A stretch of 64,000 bases of DNA from Candidatus Altimarinota bacterium (GTDB lineage Bacteria > Patescibacteriota > Gracilibacteria > UBA4473). Shown piece by piece: positions 50,961-59,799 of the stretch. Position numbers and translations under genes: made by a program. Position 1 is the first letter of the stretch. The number at the start of each line of letters is the position of its first letter. The notes under the pieces are model-generated. The model searched no databases, had not been told where the DNA came from, and worked only from the letters and a program-made list of their open reading frames with translations. The stretch covers positions 1-64,000 of the forward strand of contig JAIPGI010000002.1 of NCBI GenBank assembly GCA_021736215.1, written 5' to 3'.

Positions 50961-52493
50961 TTACGGTGAATTTTCTGGATTGATAGGAGCTTCGGGTTCT
51001 TCTGGTTTTTCGATTTGAGCAAGAAGTTCATTATATTTTTCTGCCGCTAAATTTGTAATAATATTTGCGGAAGTTCCTTTCCCAAGGTCATAACTCTTTT
51101 TGTAAAATTCTTTTGCTTCGGTGAATTTAGATTGTTCTTCATATAAAAGTCCAAGATTCAAATATGTGCGTGGGTTTTGCGGGTTTACTTGCTCAGCGGA
51201 TCGAAGGGTTTCCTCGGCTTCAATAAATCGTTTATTGGCGATAAGTGCCCATCCATACATATTAAGAGCAAAGTCATCAGTTGGTTTTGTTTCTATTAAT
51301 TTTGTAGCAAAAGAAAGGGCGAGTTCAGGCTTCTTAACAATATCAATGGCGGTGTGGAGAGCCGATACGTAATGCTCTTCGGCCGTATTTGCATCCAAGA
51401 GTTCTTCATAAAGCTGAAGAGCTTTGTCATATTTTTTTTGATTCGTAAAAAGATCAATAAGTTTCCAACGAACTTCATCCGAAAATTCAAAATTGTGTTC
51501 CAGGGCTTTCTCGAAAAAGAGAGTGGCTTCTTCTTCGTGACCAGTCTCATTGAGAACCAATGCCAAGAAATAATGTGTTTGTGGACGAAGTGGATCCATA
51601 TCATAGGCATGGCGCAAATCTGAAAGAGCTTCATCGAAATTCTTCAAAAGATAATTCGAATATCCACGCAAAATCCACGCATCAATGTATTGAATGTCTT
51701 CTTTGATGGAGACATCGGCAAATTCTTTCGCAAGGATTGCTTCATTATTTTGTGCTAAGGCTTTTGATAGGGTAGCAAAAAGATGTGGGTTTTTTCCCTC
51801 ACTTAATTTCCCAAATTCATCATACGAATGCAGGAGATCATTTACCTTTTTGGATTCTTCGGGAGTAAGAAATGTGCTGGTTTCGATTTTCGTACTCTCG
51901 ACTCCATCTTCTCCTACCACAAAGGTTCGTTCTTCCACAGAAATTTCTTGGAGAGAAGTAAGAATCGTTTTCGCTTTGGTATGATTATTCTGGAGAGCAA
52001 GCAGTACTGCGTGATAAAATTTTAATGCTGGGGGAAGGTCGTTGCCGAGTTTTTCGAGTGTTGAAACAGCTTCTTGGAATTTTTTTTGCATAATCAATGA
52101 TCGTCCATCAAGGACGGCTACTTCAGGATCAGTTGGAAATTTTTTCTTTAATTCCACTAATAGGTTCTGTAATTTTTCCGATTGTTGTTCTCGAATATAA
52201 ATTTCTCCTAATAAAAGGTAGGGTTGAATAAGATCCGAGTTTTCAGAGATAGCGGTCGAGAGTTCGATAGTTGCTAAAGAATAATATTCATGATCTATCA
52301 ATTTTTGAGCTTCACGAATACGTCCAATAAGCGAGGTTTTTCGACGTACTCCTTTTTGGGGTTGGATGCCAATAGAGGAGCTTATAGATTGTTGAAATAA
52401 TTTTTGTAGAGGTTCGTGAAAGATCCAAAGAATCGAACCCAATACGATAATGCCTACGACCACGCCAATCCACCAAAATTTTTTTTTGCTCAT
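50961..52493 (-). CDS. Membrane-anchored TPR protein
   Basis: 510 residues from ATG 52493. One N-terminal membrane segment (about 5-25), a basic linker, then 8-10 TPR-like units (LIQPYLLLGEIYIREQ, DPLRPQTHYFLALVLNETG, NPRTYLNLGLLYEEQ) to about residue 490 and a Pro/Glu-rich tail. TPRs form a scaffold for protein contacts; partner unknown. The upstream TTG at 52529 is the -35 box (TTGAAA-16-TACAAT-8-ATG). Next to, and divergent from, the V-ATPase operon. Confidence 0.82.
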   Translation of the reverse strand: MSKKKFWWIGVVVGIIVLGSILWIFHEPLQKLFQQSISSSIGIQPQKGVRRKTSLIGRIREAQKLIDHEYYSLATIELSTAISENSDLIQPYLLLGEIYIREQQSEKLQNLLVELKKKFPTDPEVAVLDGRSLIMQKKFQEAVSTLEKLGNDLPPALKFYHAVLLALQNNHTKAKTILTSLQEISVEERTFVVGEDGVESTKIETSTFLTPEESKKVNDLLHSYDEFGKLSEGKNPHLFATLSKALAQNNEAILAKEFADVSIKEDIQYIDAWILRGYSNYLLKNFDEALSDLRHAYDMDPLRPQTHYFLALVLNETGHEEEATLFFEKALEHNFEFSDEVRWKLIDLFTNQKKYDKALQLYEELLDANTAEEHYVSALHTAIDIVKKPELALSFATKLIETKPTDDFALNMYGWALIANKRFIEAEETLRSAEQVNPQNPRTYLNLGLLYEEQSKFTEAKEFYKKSYDLGKGTSANIITNLAAEKYNELLAQIEKPEEPEAPINPENSP

Positions 52494-52501
52494 CGGGTTG
52501 G

Positions 52502-52529
52502 ATTGTATGAAGAGTGGGGGATTTTTCAA
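52502..52529 (-). promoter_or_regulatory. TPR-gene promoter, leaderless type
   Basis: TTGAAA (52529-52524), 16 bases, TACAAT (52507-52502), then 8 bases to ATG 52493. Confidence 0.75.
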
Positions 52530-52621
52530 CTGGAATTTTCTCTTTTAGGAAATTTTCCTAAAAGAGTTGACATTTTTGTAATCTTTGTGAAACTACGCGC
52601 GACAAATTTTTGACAAATCCC

Positions 52622-52942
52622 ATGAGTAACGATTTTTTAACTCAAATTCAAAAAGCTGAGCTAGATGCGGAAAAGCTTATCCAAAAAGCTCAGGAAAAAG
52701 CACAACATGGAGTTCAAGATGAACGACAAAAACTCGTAAAAGAACGAGAACAACATTTGGACGATGCTCGTGTTAGTGCCAAAAAACGACTCTCTGAAAA
52801 ACAAAAAGAAATGAGAAAACTTTATGATGACATGGTGAAGGAAGGACAGAGGAGTGCTCAAACGCTTCAAAACGAATGTAAACCCAAAATGGAAAAAGTC
52901 CTTACGACGGCTTCTCTCTACCTTCTCAATGATTTGATTTAA
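52622..52942 (+). CDS. V/A-type ATPase peripheral-stalk subunit G/H
   Basis: 106 residues from ATG 52622 (an in-frame TTG at 52610 is less likely). One long charged helix, Lys, Glu and Gln-rich (DAEKLIQKAQEKAQHG, KKRLSEKQKEMRKLY), as expected for the G/H stalk that pairs with subunit E. Three bases separate it from the subunit I gene. First gene of a six-gene operon. Confidence 0.72.
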   Translation: MSNDFLTQIQKAELDAEKLIQKAQEKAQHGVQDERQKLVKEREQHLDDARVSAKKRLSEKQKEMRKLYDDMVKEGQRSAQTLQNECKPKMEKVLTTASLYLLNDLI

Positions 52943-52945
52943 ACA

Positions 52946-54973
52946 ATGGCAAAAGTCTCCTTACAAAAAGTACGAATTACTGGACTGCGAGGACATTATA
53001 AAATCCTTATGCAGGAGCTCCATCGTTGGGGGCTTTTGGAGATTATTGAAAAAAAAGAATTTATCGAGAGTTCAAATCAACCTGGTGAAAACTTTTTCGC
53101 AGTTTTTGATTTGGCTCGTTTAGATTTTGTATTGAAGTCTTTGGCTCCCTACGAGTCTAAGCATGACAAAGCGGATTCTTTTTTGAGTGGAGGAAAACTC
53201 GTCATGAGTGAGGAAGAAGCGAAAGAAAAATTGAAAAATTTTGTTCCAAAATCAGAGGATATCATTTCAGAGTGTGAACAAATAGAAGAAGATTTGGTGC
53301 GTCACAAGAATCACCTTCATCGTATTCAGAAAAGAAAAAGTATTATAGCTCCTTATAAGTTATTCCACACACCACTTCTCGAAACATTTTCTACACAAAC
53401 ATCGGAGACTCGCATTGGAGCCATCCGATTGTTGCAAAAGGAATCATTCATTGAAACAATCTCAAACGAATCTCACTTGGTGGATTTGGATGTGTTTGGA
53501 GAAGAAGACGGAAAATTCTATTTTCGTATAACAGTGAGTCAGGAAGTAGCTCCTCGCACATTAGAAATTCTCAATAGTTTTGGATTTGAGGAACTTGATG
53601 TCCAGAATGAATTTTCAGAATTTTTGAATCAGAAACCACGAGAAATTCATCGTTCTTTGGAAAAAGAAGAAAAAGAAACAGAAGAACAATTGCAATCACT
53701 TCAAAGTCGGCGAGAAAAGCTTGCTGTCCATCTCAATGACCTTCGAATATTATACGATTACAATGTTTGGAGAAAGAAGAAGAATGATTTGCAGTACAAG
53801 ATTTTGCAGACTAAAAACATTTTTGCTTTTGAAGCATGGATGCCAGAACGAGACTATGGAAAACTCGAAAAATGGATTAATGATATTTTTGTAGGAGAGG
53901 TTATTATGGAACAAGTTGATTCAGAGGAGGGAGAAGTCGCTCCTGTCTACATTCAAAACAAAACAGGCTTTGCCTCCTATGAAATAGTAACGGAAATGTT
54001 TGGGACGCCTGGAACGAGAGATATTGATCCTACTTCCTATTTGGCTCCATTTTTCTTTGTCTTCTTCGGACTGTGTTTATCTGATGTGGGATATGGATTG
54101 ATTTTGACATTTGTTTCACTCTTTTTCTTACTGTTTGGGACATTCTCCAAATCAGCAAAAGATGGAATTCTACTTCTCCTTTTTTGTGGGATTGGAGCGA
54201 CATTAGGAGGAATATTCGTAGGAGGATATTTTGGTATGACTGCTGAGCAGGCTCCTACCTTCTTATTGAATTCAAGTTATTTAGCGGGGGTTGAGGGATC
54301 ACTTCCTTTCAAGGGACAATTCCTTGATCCAATGACGGGAAGTGGTCCTATTACCTTCCTTATTTTTGCTATAGGACTTGGAATGATTCAGCTTTTGACA
54401 GGAATTTTCTTGGATTTTGTGAAACGCATGAAGAACAAAGAATACCTTGATGCCTTTTGCGATCCATTAGCATGGTTCTTTTTCTTGGTTGTGCTGTGTG
54501 GGTTTTCTGTTGCGGATATTGTTGGTCTCCCAAAAGAACTCTTCAAAAACCTATCGCTCCTTGGAGCAGGGATTTTGGTTATTACGCAAGGACGAAGCCA
54601 AAAAAATTGGTTTCTCAAGCCTATTTCAGGAGTTTTGGGGCTCTATAATATAACGGGATATGTATCAGATTTATTGAGTTATTCTCGTATCATGGCTCTC
54701 GGACTATCAACGGGGGTTATTGGATTTGCTATGAATTTAACAGCTGGAATTTTGGGAGGTATGATGCCACACCCAATTGTTGGTTTTTTGGTAGCAGTGG
54801 TCTTTTTACTTTTTGGCCACGGGCTTAATTTTGCGCTCTCAGTTTTGGGCGCATTTGTACATTCAGGTCGTCTCCAATTCATCGAATTTTTTGGTAAATT
54901 CTTTGAAGGAGATGGGCGTAAATTTAAGCCCTTCGCTCGAGAAAAGAAGTATCTTTTCTTTCGTAACCCTTGA
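52946..54973 (+). CDS. V/A-type ATPase subunit I
   Basis: 675 residues. A cytoplasmic N-half with coiled coils (about 90-125 and 230-275) is followed by seven to eight membrane segments from about residue 365. DPTSYLAPFFFVFFGLCLSDVGYG and SRIMALGLSTGVIGFAMN are conserved; the latter holds the Arg that works against the c-ring carboxylate. It anchors the stator and forms the ion half-channels. Full length. Confidence 0.92.
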   Translation: MAKVSLQKVRITGLRGHYKILMQELHRWGLLEIIEKKEFIESSNQPGENFFAVFDLARLDFVLKSLAPYESKHDKADSFLSGGKLVMSEEEAKEKLKNFVPKSEDIISECEQIEEDLVRHKNHLHRIQKRKSIIAPYKLFHTPLLETFSTQTSETRIGAIRLLQKESFIETISNESHLVDLDVFGEEDGKFYFRITVSQEVAPRTLEILNSFGFEELDVQNEFSEFLNQKPREIHRSLEKEEKETEEQLQSLQSRREKLAVHLNDLRILYDYNVWRKKKNDLQYKILQTKNIFAFEAWMPERDYGKLEKWINDIFVGEVIMEQVDSEEGEVAPVYIQNKTGFASYEIVTEMFGTPGTRDIDPTSYLAPFFFVFFGLCLSDVGYGLILTFVSLFFLLFGTFSKSAKDGILLLLFCGIGATLGGIFVGGYFGMTAEQAPTFLLNSSYLAGVEGSLPFKGQFLDPMTGSGPITFLIFAIGLGMIQLLTGIFLDFVKRMKNKEYLDAFCDPLAWFFFLVVLCGFSVADIVGLPKELFKNLSLLGAGILVITQGRSQKNWFLKPISGVLGLYNITGYVSDLLSYSRIMALGLSTGVIGFAMNLTAGILGGMMPHPIVGFLVAVVFLLFGHGLNFALSVLGAFVHSGRLQFIEFFGKFFEGDGRKFKPFAREKKYLFFRNP

Positions 54974-54999
54974 TTCTTATTTTTTAACCCATTTTTCTC

Positions 55000-55476
55000 A
55001 TGTTTGAATCAGGAATCGTTCTCTCTATCATCGGAGCAGTTATTGCTGCGGTACTTGCTGGTATCGGATCTGGAATCGGTATTTATACCGCAGGATCCAA
55101 AGCTGCTGGCGTTCTTTCCGAAAAGCCAGATCTTTTCGGTAAAATTCTTGTGATCACGGCTTTGCCAGGTTCACAGGGTGTGTACGGACTTCTTATCGCC
55201 ATTTTGGCTTTGTCCAAAATTGGTCTTTTTAGTACTACTCCAGTCGAAGTACCAATCGAAATTGGATACAAAATCCTTTGGGCTGGAATTTTGATGGGAT
55301 TTGCAGGGTTTGCCTCCGCATGGCTTCAGGGTCGTGTTGCTGCTGCTGGAATTGGAGCAGTAGGACGGGATGAATCTTTAGCAGGTAAGGCAATCGTGTT
55401 GGCAGTTCTTATCGAAACATACGCTATCTTCGGACTTTTGGTAGCATTGCTTATCGTGAATTCTATTCAGCTTTAA
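55000..55476 (+). CDS. V-type ATPase subunit K (c-ring)
   Basis: 158 residues: two fused helical hairpins, four membrane segments. The first hairpin has LPGSQGVYG in place of a carboxylate. The second has the ion-binding Glu in VLIETYAIFG, preceded by WLQGRVAAAGIG. So there is one ion site per four helices, as in NtpK of Enterococcus hirae. The LPG-(S/T)-Q-xxY motif, the Gln in WLQGR and the Glu match the sodium-binding set known from NtpK, so a sodium pump or synthase is inferred. Confidence 0.9.
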   Translation: MFESGIVLSIIGAVIAAVLAGIGSGIGIYTAGSKAAGVLSEKPDLFGKILVITALPGSQGVYGLLIAILALSKIGLFSTTPVEVPIEIGYKILWAGILMGFAGFASAWLQGRVAAAGIGAVGRDESLAGKAIVLAVLIETYAIFGLLVALLIVNSIQL

Positions 55477-55539
55477 AAAGTCAACGAGTCTACGAGTTGA
55501 CAAGCTTACAAGTAAAAAATTTCATAAATTTAAAAAACT

Positions 55540-56097
55540 ATGGCATTGCAAGATATCCTGAAACGGATTCTCGACGAAGCACAGCACGAGATAAAAAAAA
55601 TCGAAGCTGAGGCTGAGAAACAAAAAAAAGTTTTGCGCGAAGAGTCGAGTGCAATAGAGAAAATTGAGTTGGAAAAACTCGAAAATAAAACTCTTTTTGC
55701 ACTTTCTTCTGCTGAAAGCAAAACTCGATCTATGGCTCGTCGAGAGAACACACAATTGCTTTTGGCAACGAAGCAACAACTGATTGAGGAAGCATTAACT
55801 CGGTTTCTCGGAACCTTGGAAAATGCAAATGAAAAAACATACGGACAACTCATAGAAAAGTTGTTTGAAAGTATTTCTCTTCACTCAGGAAAAGTCCTTG
55901 CACCGCCAAAACGACTCGAAATTACATCCAAACATGCTCCTGATGGATTTGATGTGGTAGCACACAAAGACATTGATGGGGGATTTATTCTCCGTTCAGG
56001 AAGTGCGGAAATCGACAATTCATTTCGCAACCTCGTGTTTGGTGAATATCGAGATCAGCTGACCTCTTACTTCGCCGAACAACTTAAACTTATTTAA
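55540..56097 (+). CDS. V/A-type ATPase subunit E
   Basis: 185 residues. N-terminal long helix (DEAQHEIKKIEAEAEKQKK) and C-terminal globular part with GGFILRSGSAEIDNSFRNLV, the usual subunit E end. Peripheral stalk partner of G/H. A 63-base gap with ACGAG-type repeats separates it from subunit K. Confidence 0.88.
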   Translation: MALQDILKRILDEAQHEIKKIEAEAEKQKKVLREESSAIEKIELEKLENKTLFALSSAESKTRSMARRENTQLLLATKQQLIEEALTRFLGTLENANEKTYGQLIEKLFESISLHSGKVLAPPKRLEITSKHAPDGFDVVAHKDIDGGFILRSGSAEIDNSFRNLVFGEYRDQLTSYFAEQLKLI

Positions 56098-56099
56098 AC

Positions 56100-56165
56100 A
56101 ATGAGTAATGAATAATGATTAATGAATAATAAAAACTCTCTAAACTCTAAACTCTAAACTAAACA
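56100..56165. repeat. AT-rich tandem repeats inside the V-ATPase operon
   Basis: ATGAGTAATGAATAATGA units as at 9324-9372, then CTCTAAACTCTAAACTCTAAA. They separate the subunit E and C genes. Confidence 0.6.
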
Positions 56166-56167
56166 CT

Positions 56168-57172
56168 ATGTCATTCCTCTTTATCAACGGTCAAATTCGC
56201 GCCATGGAGTCTCGACTCCTGAATGTGAACAGACTTGATCGTATGATTGGTGCTCGAACTCCTGACGAAGCATTTCGTGTGCTGACGGAGTTGGAGTATG
56301 CCGAGTTTGTTGATGAGGGAACGACTGCGAATGACTTTTATCGAATTATAGAAAAAGGTCTCTATGAAACCAAAGATTTGATCGTCCGGGGGACAGGAAA
56401 TCATCCAGGACTTCAATTTCTTTGGAGACGTGCTGATGTAAATAATCTCAAGAGGGCATTTAAGATGAAATTGCTCCAGAAAAAAACAGAGATTGGAACC
56501 TTTTCCGAAGAAAATGGGTTTTCTTCGCTAGGAGACATCAATCCAAAGGATATTGAGAAAATTGTTTTCACTCTCAAATACCCAGAAGATCTTCCGGTAG
56601 AATATATCGAAGCATGTGAAAATGCTTCTAAAGTTTTTGAACACAAGCATGAATTCCGATTTGTAGAATTCTTGTTTGATAAAGCACACTTTTCCTATTT
56701 GGCGAAGGTCGCTCGAAAAGCTGGATCTTCGTTTTTGAAATCTTGGTTGGAATTACAGATTGATGCGGTTAATATCAGATCACTCGCTCGATCTATTTTG
56801 ATTTTGGATGAAAAATTGTCTCCAGAAGCTTTTATTGAAGGAGGGACGTTCTCTTGGGAAAAAGCACATGCGGCTCACAATATGGACATTCTTCTCCGAT
56901 TAACCAAAGAAACAGCATTCAGAGAGCTCTCATCCGTTCTCATGGAACACGACAGTCATGAGGATAAATTACTCAAAATTGAGCGAGAATGCGATCGAGT
57001 ACAGAGTTTGTTTTTACACGATGCGCAGTCTGGGCAGATTGATACAATTCAGGTTTCTATGGCGTATTTCGAACGACGATTACAAAATTCTCGCATGTTG
57101 AAATTTATCATGTTTGCGAAATTTCACGGACTCAGCTCCGAAAACATCCTCAAAACCCTCAAACACCTCTAA
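56168..57172 (+). CDS. V/A-type ATPase subunit C
   Basis: 334 residues, helical, with the (C/d)-type pattern: an N-terminal RAMESRLLNVNRLDRMIGA, three-fold repeated bundles with NNLKRAFKMKLLQKK and NIRSLARSILIL. It links the rotor shaft to the K ring. Subunit F starts five bases after its stop. Confidence 0.85.
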   Translation: MSFLFINGQIRAMESRLLNVNRLDRMIGARTPDEAFRVLTELEYAEFVDEGTTANDFYRIIEKGLYETKDLIVRGTGNHPGLQFLWRRADVNNLKRAFKMKLLQKKTEIGTFSEENGFSSLGDINPKDIEKIVFTLKYPEDLPVEYIEACENASKVFEHKHEFRFVEFLFDKAHFSYLAKVARKAGSSFLKSWLELQIDAVNIRSLARSILILDEKLSPEAFIEGGTFSWEKAHAAHNMDILLRLTKETAFRELSSVLMEHDSHEDKLLKIERECDRVQSLFLHDAQSGQIDTIQVSMAYFERRLQNSRMLKFIMFAKFHGLSSENILKTLKHL

Positions 57173-57177
57173 ACATT

Positions 57178-57540
57178 ATGGAGCACGAGAAACACAACTT
57201 CAAATTAGCGATTATCGGAAACGAAAGTTCGATTCTCATCTATCGAGCTCTCGGCACCGAAAGTTATCCTGTGTCGACGCCTGCAGAGGCGCGTGATATG
57301 TTACAGGAGTTAGCTTCTCGGAACTTGGGGGATGAACAGCAGACGGCAGAATATGCGGTGGTATTTGTAGAAGAAAATTACTACAAGAAATTACCAGATG
57401 ACTTGATTACACGATTATCCAAAAAACCTCTTCCAGCCGTTGTGCCAGTTCCATCTCCAGATTCTACTGATGACAAATTTGGATCGAAACGTATTTCCAA
57501 AATCGTTGAACGGGCTGTGGGAAGCGATATTTTGAACTAA
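57178..57540 (+). CDS. V/A-type ATPase subunit F
   Basis: 120 residues. HNFKLAIIGNESSILIYRALG at the N-terminus and KKPLPAVVPVPSPDS in the middle fit subunit F, a rotor-shaft regulator. In usual operons A, B and D follow; here the operon stops and a 500-base repeat region begins. Confidence 0.82.
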   Translation: MEHEKHNFKLAIIGNESSILIYRALGTESYPVSTPAEARDMLQELASRNLGDEQQTAEYAVVFVEENYYKKLPDDLITRLSKKPLPAVVPVPSPDSTDDKFGSKRISKIVERAVGSDILN

Positions 57541-58064
57541 AAACATTATTTTCCTCGCCCCTTGCGGGAGAGGATAAAAGGAGAGGGGCAATGATCCAAT
57601 CTGCTTCCGATTACTCCTTTTTTGTCATTGTGAGTCCGCCTCAGGCGGACGCGGCAATTCCTCAGAGTTGTCTTTCTGATCCCGCGTCCGCGGGAGAAGA
57701 ATTTTCCTCTTTTGTATTTCTTATAAATTCTGTACTTATTTTATTCCGTAATCTATTTCATAGATGAAATTATCGCGCTTCGCTCGCAATGACAGCGCTT
57801 TTGGAAACAACGAATAATATGATCTTTCACTACAATCCCGGGTTCAAAGAATTCCCAGAACCCGGGATTGATAAAATGTGAAATTATTTTTTATAGTAAT
57901 AAATATTGACATTTTATACAAAATAGTGTATAAATAGAAAGATGAGAAGCATGAGTTTTTTACTCTCTTTTCATTCACTTCGGTGGAAGTTCTTTCAGTC
58001 TTCGGGTTCAAGTTTCAAAATTTTTTTAACTAATTTATTTAATATTTATTTGGTAGGAGTTTTT
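57541..58064. repeat. Repeat-rich gap after the V-ATPase genes
   Basis: Contains CCCCTTGCGGG, GTCCGCCTCAGGCGGAC, TCCCGCGTCCGCGGGA and the CCCGGG palindrome block 57787-57875. TATTGACA near 57905 and TATAAA-like boxes near 57930 may drive the next gene. No ORF, and no remnant of subunits A, B or D is visible. Confidence 0.6.
57787..57875. repeat. Eighty-nine-base repeat, copy 1
   Basis: Contains CAATGACAGC, ATATGATCTTTCACTAC and the full palindrome AATCCCGGGTTC/GAACCCGGGATT (57834-57869). Nearly identical to 58681-58768. Confidence 0.85.
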
Positions 58065-58538
58065 ATGAAACACACAATTATTTTTTTATTCGTTTTGTTT
58101 TTAACAACAACGACACTGTTTGCACAACAGAGTGGTCAGGAGGAGGTTTATCCTCCGAAAGTTGAACAACAGCAACAACTAAATACTCAAAATCCCCCCC
58201 CTTCCCTTTTTGACATTCCATCCGAACAGTTATTCTTGTTCGTTGGGGTTTTCTACATTGTCGCCCTCGTTTTATTGGGGATACAATTTAAACCTAATCA
58301 AAAAGAGAAGATCATGAGGATAGGGATTGGAATTCTGATGATTGGCTCTGTGATTTTCGCATTCAATGGTATAGAGTTTAAATTAGTTTTCCGTGTTGAA
58401 AATTGGTATGCGGGGATATTGCTCTCGCTTCCAGTTTTGATAGTTATCTTCAGTATTTGGAACTATGCACGAAAAACAAAAGTTACCGGCATTGCAATAC
58501 AGCCGGCAGCAGATGAGGAACTTACCAAATCCGAATAA
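58065..58538 (+). CDS. Small membrane protein with signal peptide
   Basis: 157 residues from ATG 58065, which has TAGGAG eight bases upstream and begins the signal peptide (MKHTIIFLFVLFLTTTTLFA). A short Gln/Pro-rich stretch follows, then three membrane segments (about 47-65, 77-95, 105-125) and a polar tail ending LTKSE. The frame extends to 57942 but that part is not credible. No family recognised. A strong terminator follows. Confidence 0.6.
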   Translation: MKHTIIFLFVLFLTTTTLFAQQSGQEEVYPPKVEQQQQLNTQNPPPSLFDIPSEQLFLFVGVFYIVALVLLGIQFKPNQKEKIMRIGIGILMIGSVIFAFNGIEFKLVFRVENWYAGILLSLPVLIVIFSIWNYARKTKVTGIAIQPAADEELTKSE

Positions 58539-58553
58539 CCCCGAAGTGTAATA

Positions 58554-58586
58554 GTAGCCAGTTAGATTTATTTAACTGGCTACTTT
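58554..58586 (+). terminator. Terminator
   Basis: GTAGCCAGTTA (58554-58564) and TAACTGGCTAC (58573-58583) with 11-bp perfect arms, then TTTACC. Confidence 0.75.
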
Positions 58587-58937
58587 ACCATGGAATTTTT
58601 TTTATACTATGTCACTCCGCGGCTACAATGCCGAAAGCTAGATTCCGGCATTCTCCCATTGCTAGGGTGAGTGGGACTCGCAATGACAGCTTTTGAGAAA
58701 CAACGAACAATATGATCTTTCACTACAATCCCGGGTTCAAAGAATTCCTAGAACCCGGGATTGATAAAGGAAAAACGTGGTAATTCCTCATTGTTGTCAT
58801 TGTGATGTCTGATGAAGCTGGCCGCGGCAATCTCCAATTTCAAAGTTCAAACTTTCCATCTTTTCGTCATTGCGAGACTACCTGTCAGCAGACAGGTAAA
58901 GCGAAGCAATCTGCTTCCGATTTTTTTATGTATTTTC
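58587..58937. repeat. Repeat-rich gap before the GIY-YIG gene
   Basis: Holds the second 89-base copy, CCGCGGCAATCTCC, and CATTGCGAGACTACC followed by AAGCGAAGCAATC, the latter like the CATTGCGAG/GCAATC repeats of many bacteria. No other gene. Confidence 0.6.
58681..58768. repeat. Eighty-nine-base repeat, copy 2
   Basis: Same layout as 57787-57875, with the palindrome at 58727-58762. Copies differ by a few bases. Confidence 0.85.
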
Positions 58938-58943
58938 TATAAT
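58938..58943 (+). promoter_or_regulatory. -10 box of the GIY-YIG gene
   Basis: TATAAT, 6 bases before ATG 58950; no clear -35 box. Confidence 0.5.
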
Positions 58944-58949
58944 CCTCCT

Positions 58950-59246
58950 ATGGGACGAGGATATGTGTATATCGTTACCAATCACTACAACAATGTCTTG
59001 TACACGGGGGTTACCAGTGATCTCGAAAGAAGAATATACGAGCACAAAAAAGGAGAAGGATGTGATTTTACCAAAAAATATAAATGCGATCGGTTAGTTT
59101 ATTTTGATGAAACAGATGATATAAGTATTGCCATTGAGTACGAAAAAAAGATTAAAGCTGGTTCGCGCGAAAAGAAAATACAGCTCATCGAAGAACAGAA
59201 TCCTGATTGGCTAGATTTGGCACAGGATTGGTTTGATATCTCATAG
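58950..59246 (+). CDS. GIY-YIG domain protein
   Basis: 98 residues from ATG 58950. The fold's motifs are clear: GYVYIV, then LYTGVTSDLERRIYEHKKG with the catalytic Arg, and a later Glu in IEYEKKIKAGS. Small stand-alone proteins of this kind (UPF0213-like) are common; they are putative nucleases of unknown role. It is embedded in the densest repeat patch of the window on both sides, which raises the possibility of a part in repeat movement. That is speculation. Confidence 0.85.
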   Translation: MGRGYVYIVTNHYNNVLYTGVTSDLERRIYEHKKGEGCDFTKKYKCDRLVYFDETDDISIAIEYEKKIKAGSREKKIQLIEEQNPDWLDLAQDWFDIS

Positions 59247-59737
59247 GAAGTAGATTGCTTCTCCCGCGTACGCGGGATCGCAATGACGAAGATTTATAAC
59301 ACAATTCGAACTGTATTCAGTACTCACTCCATTGCGAGACTGCTGAAGCCGACCGCGGCAATCTCATATTATCGACCGTCTTTCTGATCCCGCGTACGCG
59401 GGAGAAGAATCTTACTTTTCTATATTTTTTCTCGCTCCTTTGCGGGAGTGGAAAGGGAAATACTTTTCAAAGTTCAAACGGTAAAGTGCGATACATCACT
59501 CTTTCTTTTTGAGATTGCTTCGTCTTCACTGCGTTCATCCTCGCAATGACAATGTGCGTGCTGTCATTGCGATCCCGCATACGCGGGAGTGGCAATCTCA
59601 AAAAAGCATTTGTCTTTCTGAGTCCAGCCATTAGTCGACTCTCTCAGAAAGACTGTAAAAAGAAAGGAGCAACATGAAAAACCCAGATTCTATTGATTTT
59701 TGAACCTAGGTTTTTTGAATATTGAGATATAAGGAAG
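59247..59737. repeat. Cluster of GCAATC / CCCGCGTACGCGGG repeats
   Basis: TCCCGCGTACGCGGGA occurs near 59256 and again near 59390, with a CCCGCATACGCGGG variant near 59574. GATTGC/GCAATC ends and CATTGCGAG cores flank them. A separate hairpin GTCTTTCTGAGTCC...ACTCTCTCAGAAAGAC spans about 59610-59653. No gene. Confidence 0.75.
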
Positions 59738-59779
59738 AGAGCCGCTTTGATATATATTGCTATATATCTCAGCGGCTCT
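59738..59779 (-). terminator. Long hairpin after the lipoprotein gene
   Basis: AGAGCCGCT (59738-59746) and AGCGGCTCT (59771-59779), with GATATATA/TATATATC continuing the stem inside. About 20 bases past the lipoprotein stop. Confidence 0.65.
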
Positions 59780-59799
59780 ACAGATCCCGAGGGAACTAA

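Noticed and set aside
52494..52529. N-terminal extension of the TPR protein from TTG
   Set aside because: TTGAAA is a -35 box at 16 bases from TACAAT; the 12 extra residues precede the membrane anchor without purpose. The same reasoning removes the TTG starts at 6531 and 37368.
59247..59660. CRISPR or IS element in the repeat patch
   Set aside because: Repeats are palindromic, irregularly spaced and not separated by unique equal-length spacers. No transposase ORF is present.
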